A DNA stretch of 64,000 bases from Candidatus Zixiibacteriota bacterium (GTDB taxonomy: Bacteria > Zixibacteria > MSB-5A5 > GN15 > FEB-12), in assembly GCA_040753875.1 (NCBI GenBank), contig JBFMDV010000005.1, forward strand, positions 186,001 through 250,000, read 5' to 3'. The notes below the pieces were generated by a model. It was given only the letters and a program-made list of their open reading frames with translations, was not told the origin of the DNA and ran no database searches. How positions within the stretch are numbered: position 1 is the stretch's first letter; every line of letters begins with the position of its first letter. Positions 8,422-15,864 of the stretch are shown piece by piece. Made by a program: the position numbers and the translations under genes.

Positions 8422-9564
8422 TCAATCCTTCAACAAATCACGTGAAATCACCATTCGCTGCGCCTCCGAAGTTCCCTCGTACAGCTCCGTAACGCGCGCA
8501 TCGCGGAAATAGCGCTCCACGGCGTACTCTTTGATATACCCGTAGCCGCCGTGAATCTGCACCGCTTCATTACAAACGAAATTCGCCATCTGCGAGCAGT
8601 ACAGCTTGGACATCGAGGCTTCCCGGTGACACGGTTTCCCCTCGTCTTTCAACTGCGCCGCTCGATAACCCAGAAGTCGTCCGGCATCCAGACGCGTGGC
8701 CATCTCAGCCAGTTTGAACTGAATCGCTTGAAAATCGGCAATCGGCTGCCCAAACTGCTTGCGCACCTTGGAGTACTTGATCGCTTCCTCCAGCGCCGAC
8801 CGCGCGATCCCTATCGCCTGGAACGACACACCCACCCTTCCCGAGTTGAGAATCGACACCGCCATGCGGAAACCGTCTTGCAGTTCCCCAATGACGTTTC
8901 CTTTCGGCACAAGTGCGTCGACAAACGTAATCTCCCGCGTGTCCGATGCCTTGATACCGCACTTCTTTTCAGGCTTACCCAGTGTGATTCCCGGTGTCTC
9001 CTTATCGACTATGAAACAGGAAATCCCCTTGCGACCCTCTTCCGGTTTCGTCTTCGCAAACACGATCAGCACCCCGGCGTACACGGCGTTGGTCACGAAT
9101 GTCTTGGTACCGTTGAGAACGAACTGATCCCCTTTGGGCATAGCCGTTGTAGTCAGCGAGGCCACATCAGTCCCGGCATTCGGCTCCGTAATACAGTACG
9201 CGCCGATTTTCTCCCCCGATGCCATCAGCGGCAGATACTTCTTCTTCAAATCCTCGCAGGCGAATAGTCGCAGGATTTCGCAGGTGAGCGAGTTGTGCAC
9301 CGACAACATGATGCCGAACCCGGCGCACGCGGCGCAGAACTCCTCCAGAACACCGGCGAACGCCGTCGCTCCCTGCCCCAAACCGCCGTATTCCTCGGGG
9401 ACAGTGAACCCGAAATATCCCAGCTCCGCGCATTCCTGTATCAAATCTTGCGGTGTTGTCTCGTGTTCATCGAACTCGAGCGCATGCGGATAAATACGCT
9501 TGACCGCTAAATCGCGCGCCATCGCCTTGAATTCAGCTTGCTCTTCAGACAGGTGAAAATCCAT
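8422..9564 (-). CDS. Acyl-CoA dehydrogenase (short-chain type), copy 2
   Basis: The second acyl-CoA dehydrogenase has 380 residues and starts at ATG 9564 with GAGGAG eight bases upstream. Signatures are KIGAYCITEPNAGTDVA near 113-129, FVLNGTKTFVTNA near 147-159, and the catalytic glutamate E363 in YEGTSEAQR. It resembles butyryl-CoA dehydrogenase more than isovaleryl-CoA dehydrogenase because the C-terminal glutamate is kept. It lies between the 3-hydroxyacyl-CoA dehydrogenase gene (11 bases away) and the other dehydrogenase. The two copies differ clearly in sequence, so they probably act on different acyl chains and are not a recent duplication. Confidence 0.93.
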   Translation of the reverse strand: MDFHLSEEQAEFKAMARDLAVKRIYPHALEFDEHETTPQDLIQECAELGYFGFTVPEEYGGLGQGATAFAGVLEEFCAACAGFGIMLSVHNSLTCEILRLFACEDLKKKYLPLMASGEKIGAYCITEPNAGTDVASLTTTAMPKGDQFVLNGTKTFVTNAVYAGVLIVFAKTKPEEGRKGISCFIVDKETPGITLGKPEKKCGIKASDTREITFVDALVPKGNVIGELQDGFRMAVSILNSGRVGVSFQAIGIARSALEEAIKYSKVRKQFGQPIADFQAIQFKLAEMATRLDAGRLLGYRAAQLKDEGKPCHREASMSKLYCSQMANFVCNEAVQIHGGYGYIKEYAVERYFRDARVTELYEGTSEAQRMVISRDLLKD

Positions 9565-9575
9565 CGATCAACTCC

Positions 9576-10439
9576 TCAGGTCTGGTAGACGTAGAACCCA
9601 CGGCCGGTCTTACGACCCAGGTACCCGGCCTGAACCATCTTTCGCAACAACGGACACGGACGATACTTCGGATCGCCAAGGCCGTGGTGCATCACCTCAA
9701 GGATCGCCAGGCAGATATCAAGCCCGACAAAATCGGCCAGCGTCAGCGGTCCCATGGGATGCCCCGCGCCCAGCTTCATCACCTCGTCGATCGCTTCGAC
9801 GGTACCAACTCCCTCCATATAGGCAAAGATCGCCTCGTTGATCATCGGCATCAGTATCCGGTTGGCGATGAAACCCGGATAATCGTTCACCGCCACCGGC
9901 GTCTTCCCCAGTTTGACCGACAACTGGCTGGCCAGATCGAACGTGCAGTCGCTGGTGGCTATTCCACGTATCAACTCAACCAGCTTCATCATCGGCACCG
10001 GATTCATGAAATGCATGCCGATTACCTTGTCCGCCCGACGTGTCGCGGCAGCAAGTTGCGTAATCGGAAGCGATGACGTGTTCGAGGCCAGAATTACTTC
10101 CGGCGCGCAGTAATCCTCCAGCTTCCGGAATAGATCCAGCTTAGTCTGAAGGTCCTCCGTGATCGCCTCGATAACCAGTTGCGTCCCTTTAACGCTGTCG
10201 AGACTCGTGGAACTCTTGATTCGTCCCATCGCAGCCGCTTTGTCCGATTCGGTGATCGCTTCTTTTTTGATGAATCGATCGAGACTTTTTGATATGGTCG
10301 TAAACGCACGGTCGAGGAAGTCCTGCTTCACATCAACCAGCACCACTTCGTAGCCGGTCGACGCGAACACCTGGGCGATCCCATTCCCCATGGTGCCGCT
10401 GCCGATCACAGCTACTTTTCTAATGTCGTTAAGCGTCAT
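9576..10439 (-). CDS. hbd: 3-hydroxybutyryl-CoA (3-hydroxyacyl-CoA) dehydrogenase
   Basis: This NAD(P)-dependent enzyme interconverts 3-hydroxyacyl-CoA and 3-oxoacyl-CoA. From ATG 10439 it is 287 residues, typical of stand-alone Hbd proteins. The Rossmann motif VIGSGTMGNGIAQVF spans about 10-24, with the acidic end VVLVDV; catalytic SSLPIT and HFMNPVPMMKLVE follow, then the C-terminal HPMGPLTLADFVGLD. The frame stays open 62 codons upstream, but that part merely translates a hairpin repeat at 10518-10582, and GGGAGA stands eight bases before ATG 10439. It is first in the run hbd-ACD-ACD-bioY. Confidence 0.95.
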   Translation of the reverse strand: MTLNDIRKVAVIGSGTMGNGIAQVFASTGYEVVLVDVKQDFLDRAFTTISKSLDRFIKKEAITESDKAAAMGRIKSSTSLDSVKGTQLVIEAITEDLQTKLDLFRKLEDYCAPEVILASNTSSLPITQLAAATRRADKVIGMHFMNPVPMMKLVELIRGIATSDCTFDLASQLSVKLGKTPVAVNDYPGFIANRILMPMINEAIFAYMEGVGTVEAIDEVMKLGAGHPMGPLTLADFVGLDICLAILEVMHHGLGDPKYRPCPLLRKMVQAGYLGRKTGRGFYVYQT

Positions 10440-10806
10440 GTTACATTCTCCCGGACTGTTTATCGATAAGGATAGTATGGTGTCCTTGTCACTTCTTTGC
10501 AGCGACACCCTGTCATTGTCATTCCTGCGAAAGCAGGAATCCACCTGAAATCGCTCTGGATTCCAGCTTGCGCTGGAATGACACAAGGGAACGAGTAACG
10601 CATTCTGAAAAGAAATTTCCGTCACACCACACTAGAGCCTCATTCGCAATTCAATTTCGTCACCCTAAGCACCCCTTAACGTAGCCCTAAGCACCCCTTT
10701 GCGTCGACTTGAGCATCCCTTTAACGTCGCCCTGAGCGGAGTCGAAGGGCGTCCGCGCCCAGCTTGGTGCTGTCAGGCGTCCCCGCCCGACAGCGCCTGG
10801 ATCCGT
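10440..10806. repeat. Gene-free spacer rich in hairpin and tandem repeats
   Basis: Between hbd and the thiolase the sequence holds: a double hairpin at 10518-10582 (GTCATTCCTGC...GCAGGAATCCA, then GGATTCCAGC...GCTGGAATGAC); a degenerate tandem array of 22-23-base units beginning CCCTAAGCACCCCTT at about 10664-10728; a family-A hairpin at 10728-10751; and CTGTCAGGCG...CGCCCGACAG at 10770-10793. No gene is visible. The hbd promoter must lie within or beside these elements. Confidence 0.7.
10728..10751 (+). repeat. Family-A hairpin repeat, copy 2
   Basis: CGCCC and GGGCG pair around the 14-base loop TGAGCGGAGTCGAA, identical to copy 1 at 4661-4684. It forms the last unit of the degenerate 22-base tandem array that precedes it. 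Confidence 0.75.
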
Positions 10807-11997
10807 CTATACTATCTCTATCGCCATCGCCACCGCGTTGCCGCCGCCCAAACAGAGTGTCGCCAGCCCTTTCTTCAGGCCACGGTCTTTCAGCGCATAA
10901 ATCAACGTTGCCAAAATCCGCGTACCGGACGCCCCAATCGGATGCCCCAGCGCCACTGCGCCGCCATGCACGTTCACTCGATTCCAATCCCAGCCAAGCT
11001 CTTTACCGTCCGCCAGTGCCTGCACCGAAAACGCCTCGTTCGCCTCGATCAGGTCCCAGTGGTTGATCGTGACGTTCATCTTCTTCATCAGTTTCTGCAC
11101 CGCGTATATCGGCGAGAAAAACAACAGCTCCGGCGGCGTCCCCGCTACTGCATAGTCCACGATTCGCGCCAGCGGCTTGAACCCCTTTTCTTTGAGATAC
11201 TGAGCGGACACCACCACTGTCGCTGCGCTGCCGTCGTTCAACCCCGGCGCATTCCCTGCCGTCACCGTCCCGTCTTTTTCAAACGCCGGACGCAACTTGC
11301 CCAGCGTTTCAAGAGAAATCTCCGGACGCGGGCACTCATCGGTGTTGAATATGACCGGGTCCCCCTTGCGCTGCGGAATCGCCACATCGAAAATCTCTGC
11401 CTTGAACTTCCCCCCTTTTATCGCGGCCACGGCTTTTTTATGCGAATTGAATGCGAACTCATCCTGCTCCGCTCGCCCGATTCCTGCTTTCTTGCCGGTC
11501 AACTCTGCGGCGTTCCCCATATGCCAGTCCTTGAAACTGCACCAGAGCCCATCGGAGATCATGATATCGTCGAGTTTCTGATGTCCGAACTTGAACCCGG
11601 TCTTGGCACCGCGAATGACATATGGTGTGTGCGACATTGACTCCATGCCGCCGGCAATCACTACATGTTGATCGCCCGCGCGAATCGACTGCGCGGCGAG
11701 CATCACTGCCTTCAGACCTGAGCCGCACACCTTGTTGATCGTCATGCACGCCACTTCCGGTGGCACGCCACCGTGAATGGCCGCCTGACGGGCCGGCGCC
11801 TGCCCGGACCCTCCCTGCACCACCTGCCCCATGATCACTTCATCTATATCCGCCGCGTTGATGCCGGCGCGACGAACCGCCTCTTTGATCGCGAGCGCGC
11901 CAAGCTGCGGTCCATTCAGGCTCCCCAGCCCGCCATGCAGCGTTCCGATTGCGCTGCGGCATGCGGACACAATATATGCATCGCGTGAATCAGTCAT
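10807..11997 (-). CDS. Acetyl-CoA C-acetyltransferase (thiolase, class II)
   Basis: Thiolase joins or cleaves acyl-CoA and acetyl-CoA through a cysteinyl intermediate. The 396-residue protein has the nucleophilic cysteine in INKVCGSGLKAVMLA near 85-99, the histidine motif NVHGGAVALGHPIGASG near 338-354, and the second cysteine in TLCLGGGNAVAMAIE at the end. ATG 11997 has GGAGGT seven bases upstream, which decides against an in-frame TTG at 12015. It is the standard biosynthetic/degradative thiolase, distinct from the archaeal-type enzyme at 24185. It lies upstream of hbd in the same direction but is separated from it by 367 bp of repeats. Confidence 0.95.
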   Translation of the reverse strand: MTDSRDAYIVSACRSAIGTLHGGLGSLNGPQLGALAIKEAVRRAGINAADIDEVIMGQVVQGGSGQAPARQAAIHGGVPPEVACMTINKVCGSGLKAVMLAAQSIRAGDQHVVIAGGMESMSHTPYVIRGAKTGFKFGHQKLDDIMISDGLWCSFKDWHMGNAAELTGKKAGIGRAEQDEFAFNSHKKAVAAIKGGKFKAEIFDVAIPQRKGDPVIFNTDECPRPEISLETLGKLRPAFEKDGTVTAGNAPGLNDGSAATVVVSAQYLKEKGFKPLARIVDYAVAGTPPELLFFSPIYAVQKLMKKMNVTINHWDLIEANEAFSVQALADGKELGWDWNRVNVHGGAVALGHPIGASGTRILATLIYALKDRGLKKGLATLCLGGGNAVAMAIEIV

Positions 11998-12272
11998 TAC
12001 AATGACCTCCAACAAGACAACATGTTAACCCGGTATAGTGATGGTATATAATTCATCGGGAACATTCGCGCAAGGGGCACGGTTTGTTCGGGAGTTGTGT
12101 TCAACGAAAGAAAAACCGTACTTGTTGGAAAAGTTTTTTTGCTTTACAACTTTTTGAGCAACCGATAGCTTTGCTCACCGTACAATGGGAAGTGGCTGTC
12201 CGGGTTAAGTGGACAAAAAAAGAATTGAATCGAATCCACCAACGTGACGTGGAAAGAAACCAAGGAGGTTGT

Positions 12273-12935
12273 ATGAAGAAACTGATTTTGGCCGTACTGG
12301 TGCTGATGTTGTTTGCGCTCAGCGCGTACGCTCAGGACGATGCCGCTGTGACCAAGGGTCTGGTCGGCAAAGGTATTAAGGCTGGCGTTACCCTTGGAAA
12401 CTTCGCCGGCGCGGATGCCGATGATCCGACTTCCGAGAAGAAGATGAATCTCGGGTTCGGCGGCGGTGCGTTCATCACCTATGCTTTTGCCCCGATGTTT
12501 GCCGTGCAGCCGGAAGTTCTGTACGTCATGAAGGGCGCGAAGTACGAAGAGACCGGCGGCAGCGGCACCGACAAGCTCAAATTCTCCTACATTGAAATTC
12601 CCGTTCTTCTGAAGCTGATGCCTCAGGTCAAGGGGAATGTCCGTCCGGTAATCTTCGCCGGACCGTTTTTGGGAATTCTCGTAAGCGCAAAGGATAAGGC
12701 CGAGGGTTGGACCGACCCGGCCGACAACGGCGACTTTGACATCAAAGACCAGATGAAGAGCACTGAGTTCGGCATTGCGGCTGGCGCTGGCGTCGAATTT
12801 GTCGCCGGCAAAGGGAAAGTGACTCTCGATGGTCGCTTTGATCTGGGTCTTTCCAAGGTCCCTGAGGAAATATTAGGCGTGCAGGCCGACATTAAAACCT
12901 CCACCATCGCCTTCCTCGTCGGCTACAGCTTCTAA
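12273..12935 (+). CDS. Outer-membrane beta-barrel protein, paralogue 1
   Basis: A 220-residue exported protein starts at ATG 12273 after AAGGAGG. Residues 1-20 form a signal peptide (MKKLILAVLVLMLFALSAYA) with AYA-Q cleavage. The rest alternates short beta-strands with glycine-rich turns (ITYAFAPMFAVQPEVLYVMKG, IPVLLKLMPQ) and ends in an aromatic residue (FLVGYSF), as small outer-membrane barrels do (OmpA-like or porin-like PF13568 type). It is first of a rightward series of four barrel genes (12273-15225) and is followed by a clear terminator, so it is probably its own unit. Ligand unknown. Confidence 0.88.
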   Translation: MKKLILAVLVLMLFALSAYAQDDAAVTKGLVGKGIKAGVTLGNFAGADADDPTSEKKMNLGFGGGAFITYAFAPMFAVQPEVLYVMKGAKYEETGGSGTDKLKFSYIEIPVLLKLMPQVKGNVRPVIFAGPFLGILVSAKDKAEGWTDPADNGDFDIKDQMKSTEFGIAAGAGVEFVAGKGKVTLDGRFDLGLSKVPEEILGVQADIKTSTIAFLVGYSF

Positions 12936-12962
12936 GCAGACTTCTTTACATTTTTGGTGTTC

Positions 12963-12993
12963 AGCCCCGCATTCTCCATGCGGGGCTTTTTTT
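12963..12993 (+). terminator. Rho-independent terminator after the first OMP gene
   Basis: AGCCCCGCAT and ATGCGGGGCT form a perfect 10-bp stem around a 5-base loop, followed at once by a run of T. It lies 28 bases after the stop of the barrel gene on the same strand. Confidence 0.95.
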
Positions 12994-13101
12994 ATCAGTC
13001 AGCCGATTCAGGATTTTTTCTTGACGCCCGCCGTGCGACATTTCTACTTCTACCATGAAGCGCGGTCGACATTGCGAACCGGGAATAGGGCTGTTGTTTT
13101 C

Positions 13102-13200
13102 ACTGCTATCAGCATCGACGCTGCACAGTCTGCTGTCGTATCAACGGATGGTGAGTCGATTACCTATATCCCGCTGACGGTTGGACTGAAGTTTTGGTTA
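13102..13200 (+). pseudogene. Decayed C-terminus of an OMP beta-barrel paralogue
   Basis: This frame encodes STDGESITYIPLTVGLKFW, which lines up with the C-termini of the next two barrel proteins (ISTNQSNTTMFPLTFGIKF and IATEGEKTTMVPISVGVKIF). Real members stop right after the terminal aromatic residue; here the frame reads on. There is no signal peptide, ribosome site or complete barrel upstream. I read it as the remnant of a fifth tandem copy, lost by deletion. The resemblance is seen directly; the history is inference. Confidence 0.55.
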
Positions 13201-13236
13201 CTTGAGCGAACGCATTGCGATTGTGAGTAGGTCACA

Positions 13237-13812
13237 ATGAAGAAGAAGTTCCTTGCTGTGATTGTTCTCATGCTGCTCACGCCACTCGTGACGTCGGCAG
13301 AAACAGCCACCAGCGCATTCCACCTCTACCTCGGGGCCGGACTCTCTGTCCCCTCCGGGCAATTCGGCGATCTCACCTCGGTTGGCTACCACGGCTCAGG
13401 GGCTATGGGATTCGGTGTTCTGCCGGGCCTGGAGTTGCTGCCCAAGATCGAGTTTCATGCCACTCGGATCGACGAGATCCCGTACAGCTACACATCCAGG
13501 AGCGGCGGAAACTATCGCCTGTTACTGTTCGGCGGTGACGGACGGTATCTTCTTCCTATCGCAGGCACTTCCGCCAAGCCATATGTCATGGTGGGTATCG
13601 GCTTTGCCAACGCCTCGATCAGCGATCTGGTTGTCGATGGACAGACCACTTCCTACGACGGCTGGACCGAATTGTACTACGACCTGGGTGCAGGAATCGA
13701 ATTCAAAGGCCTCGGTATCATCCCCTTCTTTTTCCAGTTCCGATATGTAAGTATCTCCACGAACCAGTCAAATACCACTATGTTTCCGCTGACTTTCGGT
13801 ATTAAGTTCTGA
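13237..13812 (+). CDS. Outer-membrane beta-barrel protein, paralogue 2
   Basis: This 191-residue protein has a signal peptide of about 21 residues (MKKKFLAVIVLMLLTPLVTSA), then eight or so amphipathic strands with YLGAGLSVPSGQFGDL at the start of the barrel. The C-terminus FRYVSISTNQSNTTMFPLTFGIKF ends in phenylalanine, the signal for BAM-dependent insertion. It is clearly related to the next barrel protein at 13930. A conserved role such as adhesion or small-molecule passage cannot be inferred. The ATG follows GTAGGTCAC, a weak ribosome site. Confidence 0.85.
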   Translation: MKKKFLAVIVLMLLTPLVTSAETATSAFHLYLGAGLSVPSGQFGDLTSVGYHGSGAMGFGVLPGLELLPKIEFHATRIDEIPYSYTSRSGGNYRLLLFGGDGRYLLPIAGTSAKPYVMVGIGFANASISDLVVDGQTTSYDGWTELYYDLGAGIEFKGLGIIPFFFQFRYVSISTNQSNTTMFPLTFGIKF

Positions 13813-13929
13813 TCCCACAACAAGTTAGTCACGTCCAGGCTACGAAATCCGTTAAGGTTCAATATCGGACTGCCGATAATGTGTATAAGGTTTGTCCGCG
13901 TTGAAATCTCCAAACGAACGGAGGTAACT

Positions 13930-14511
13930 GTGAAAAAGAGCATTATGATTTTTGGTCTGGTGACCTGCTTTGCGGCAGCAGCGTTCGCTCAGACTCCCCC
14001 CTCGCCGTTCAGCATTTATGCCGGCGGTCTTATGTCCATGCCGAACTCTCCCGATGGTTTCAAGGACTCGTACAAGAACGGGTTCCACGGCTTCGTGGGT
14101 CTTGGGTTCAAGATGGTACCGGCAGTGCAGTTTGTCGGCAAGGTCGAATACCACTCGTTCAAGTTCGACTGGGACCAATACACTGTTCCGACCGCCTCGG
14201 GCGGCACGCAGGGTATCTGGATGTACGGTGCCGACGCCCGCTTTGCGGTTGGCGCTCCGGGCGCACCGGTGAAGCCGTTTGCGTTGATCGGTGGCGGTCT
14301 GGCCCATGTCACGCATGCTGATTTCTCCGACCCTGTCCTATTTCCGACACCGGAAAACGAGAGCAAGTTCTATTACAACATCGGCGGCGGCATTCAGATG
14401 CACTTTCTGCCGGCGGTTGATCTGTTCGCCCAGGTGCGCTATGTGAGCATCGCCACTGAAGGCGAAAAGACAACCATGGTTCCTATCTCAGTCGGTGTGA
14501 AGATATTCTAA
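13930..14511 (+). CDS. Outer-membrane beta-barrel protein, paralogue 3
   Basis: The 193-residue protein starts with GTG at 13930, four bases after GGAGGT; the frame runs 17 codons further upstream but without a ribosome site and without signal-peptide character. From the GTG, residues 1-20 are a signal peptide (KKSIMIFGLVTCFAAAAFA, then Q). Barrel strands include FSIYAGGLMSMPNSPDGFKD and GFHGFVGLGFKMVPAVQFVG, and the end is VRYVSIATEG...VPISVGVKIF. It is a tandem paralogue of the gene at 13237 and is closed by a terminator at 14541. Confidence 0.87.
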   Translation: MKKSIMIFGLVTCFAAAAFAQTPPSPFSIYAGGLMSMPNSPDGFKDSYKNGFHGFVGLGFKMVPAVQFVGKVEYHSFKFDWDQYTVPTASGGTQGIWMYGADARFAVGAPGAPVKPFALIGGGLAHVTHADFSDPVLFPTPENESKFYYNIGGGIQMHFLPAVDLFAQVRYVSIATEGEKTTMVPISVGVKIF

Positions 14512-14540
14512 CCGACCAAAGCTGGGGTGGATATTCTTAG

Positions 14541-14576
14541 ACGGCGGATTCTCACGAGTCCGCCGTTTCCTTTTTT
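14541..14576 (+). terminator. Rho-independent terminator after the third OMP gene
   Basis: ACGGCGGA and TCCGCCGT form an 8-bp stem with a 10-base loop, followed by TTCCTTTTTT. It begins 29 bases after the stop of the barrel gene. Confidence 0.9.
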
Positions 14577-14640
14577 CTCGTGTGACAGCCTGTTGCCAAC
14601 TTGGAGCCGACAGGTATATTATCCTCGCCCGAAAGGTGAC

Positions 14641-15225
14641 ATGGATGTGATCTCGAAACTGCAGCGCGGTGCGGTGTTGATCATCGCCGCCTTGTTTCTG
14701 ATATGCGGTGGCTCGCCGGCGGCCGGCGAACCAACGCAAGGGGTGCATGCGTATGTTCATGCCGGGGCCGGCTACACCTTCGGCGAACTTAGCAAACAAT
14801 CCGATTTCGGACTGGCCGCCGGAATCGCTCTGGGAATCACCCCTGTTGAACGCTCCTCTGATATCGAATTTGTTTTGAGAGGAACGATGAACCTGTTCCC
14901 CCGCCGTCGCGATGATCTGCACTCGATTCAGACTCTTGGTGGCGGACTTGACCTGAAACTCAATCTCGGCCGCGGCGACCACTTGAATCCGTATCTGTTG
15001 CTCGGCTGCGGCTATGCCCGCATGACCATCAAAGCGGCGAAGACCGGCCCGCGCGCTAGCGGCGATTTCACCGAAAACAATTTCTTCGGCTCACCCGGAC
15101 TTGGCATCGAGATTGGGAGGAAAGGCAAAGTGCGGTGGTTTCTCGAAACACGCTTCACCGATATCTCCGGCTCATATCTCCGGGACTACCAGTTTCTGGC
15201 CCTTTCAGTGGGAATAAAAAAGTAG
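14641..15225 (+). CDS. Outer-membrane beta-barrel protein, paralogue 4
   Basis: This 194-residue protein starts at ATG 14641 after AAAGGTG. An upstream extension of the frame to 14527 runs through the preceding terminator and is rejected. Residues 1-28 are a signal peptide with a long hydrophobic core (GAVLIIAALFLICGGSPAAG). The mature part has barrel-like strands (HAYVHAGAGYTFGELSKQ, LNPYLLLGCGYARM, FFGSPGLGIEIGRKGKVRW). The end LALSVGIKK lacks the usual final aromatic residue. It is more diverged than the two before it. Confidence 0.8.
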   Translation: MDVISKLQRGAVLIIAALFLICGGSPAAGEPTQGVHAYVHAGAGYTFGELSKQSDFGLAAGIALGITPVERSSDIEFVLRGTMNLFPRRRDDLHSIQTLGGGLDLKLNLGRGDHLNPYLLLGCGYARMTIKAAKTGPRASGDFTENNFFGSPGLGIEIGRKGKVRWFLETRFTDISGSYLRDYQFLALSVGIKK

Positions 15226-15227
15226 CC

Positions 15228-15321
15228 GGGTGCCCCACAGCTTGCTGTGGGATCGCTACGAGTTGCTTGGAGAGGACAGGGTCATATGCGTTAATGTCGC
15301 ACAGCAAGCTGTGCGCCACCG
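15228..15321. repeat. Family-B paired hairpin repeat, copy 1
   Basis: The element starts GGGTGCC and CCCACAG-CTTG-CTGTGGG (15234-15251) and ends GCACAG-CAAG-CTGTGC (15299-15314) followed by GCCACCG. A second copy with the same ends but an unrelated middle is at 23424-23518, and a variant is at 26536-26615. The CTTG/CAAG tetraloop is constant while stem bases vary together. It separates the convergent barrel and biotin-carrier genes. Confidence 0.7.
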
Positions 15322-15366
15322 AACCAGCGATGCAGCTTTCTCTCCCCACAGGAAGGGTGAACCTGT

Positions 15367-15864
15367 CTACTCGCTCAATTCCAATTCGATAATCGGCTTC
15401 TCGGTGTCCACCTGGTCCCCCGCCGCAAAATTGACCGCTTTCACTCGCCCCTTCGCCTTGGCATTCACCTGGTTTTCCATCTTCATCGCTTCAACAATGA
15501 CCAGGGGCTGCTTCAATTCCACTGCATCTCCCACCGCCACCATGAGCTTGACAATCTTCCCTGGCATCGGCGCATACACTTTGTCTTTCGCGGCTCCATG
15601 ATCACCCGCCCCGCCGGCAAACCCTTCCTCCGATAGCTCCTGCACTTCGAACAGCATCGAGTCCACATCGACAAGATAGCCGCTTTTGTTCCGGGCCACT
15701 GCCACGCTGTGGCGAATCCCGTTCTGTTCGACTACATACAGCCCCGCCCCCACCGGTCGTACGGCAAGCTTGGAATTCTCCGCTTTCGCCGTTATCCCCT
15801 CGGCGCTTTTCTCCGTTTCAAGAATGACAGTTTCACCGTTGACGATCAGTTCCTGCTTATCCAC
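15367..15864 (-). CDS. Biotin carboxyl carrier subunit of an acyl-CoA carboxylase
   Basis: The 165-residue protein carries the biotin that shuttles CO2 between the biotin carboxylase and the carboxyltransferase. The biotinyl domain fills the last 70 residues with the canonical VIVEAMKMENQVNAKAKG; the lysine in MKM is the biotin site. About 95 residues before it resemble the BT-like linker of propionyl/methylcrotonyl-CoA carboxylase alpha subunits. I start it at GTG 15864, nine bases after a GGAG site, so it overlaps the end of the carboxylase gene by 8 bases in another frame. In many relatives these two parts are one polypeptide; here they are split or frameshifted. Confidence 0.85.
   Translation of the reverse strand: MDKQELIVNGETVILETEKSAEGITAKAENSKLAVRPVGAGLYVVEQNGIRHSVAVARNKSGYLVDVDSMLFEVQELSEEGFAGGAGDHGAAKDKVYAPMPGKIVKLMVAVGDAVELKQPLVIVEAMKMENQVNAKAKGRVKAVNFAAGDQVDTEKPIIELELSE

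Larger units (their letters stand above)
12936..13236. other. Spacer holding a terminator and a decayed barrel gene
   Basis: These 301 bases contain the terminator after the first barrel gene, then sequence without an intact gene. Positions 13102-13200 still encode the C-terminal strand of a lost barrel paralogue. The promoter for the next gene must lie in the last part, but no clear boxes are visible. Confidence 0.6.

Noticed and set aside
10440-10625. 62-codon N-terminal extension of the hydroxyacyl-CoA dehydrogenase
   Set aside because: It translates a hairpin repeat, and a good ribosome site stands before the internal ATG at 10439.
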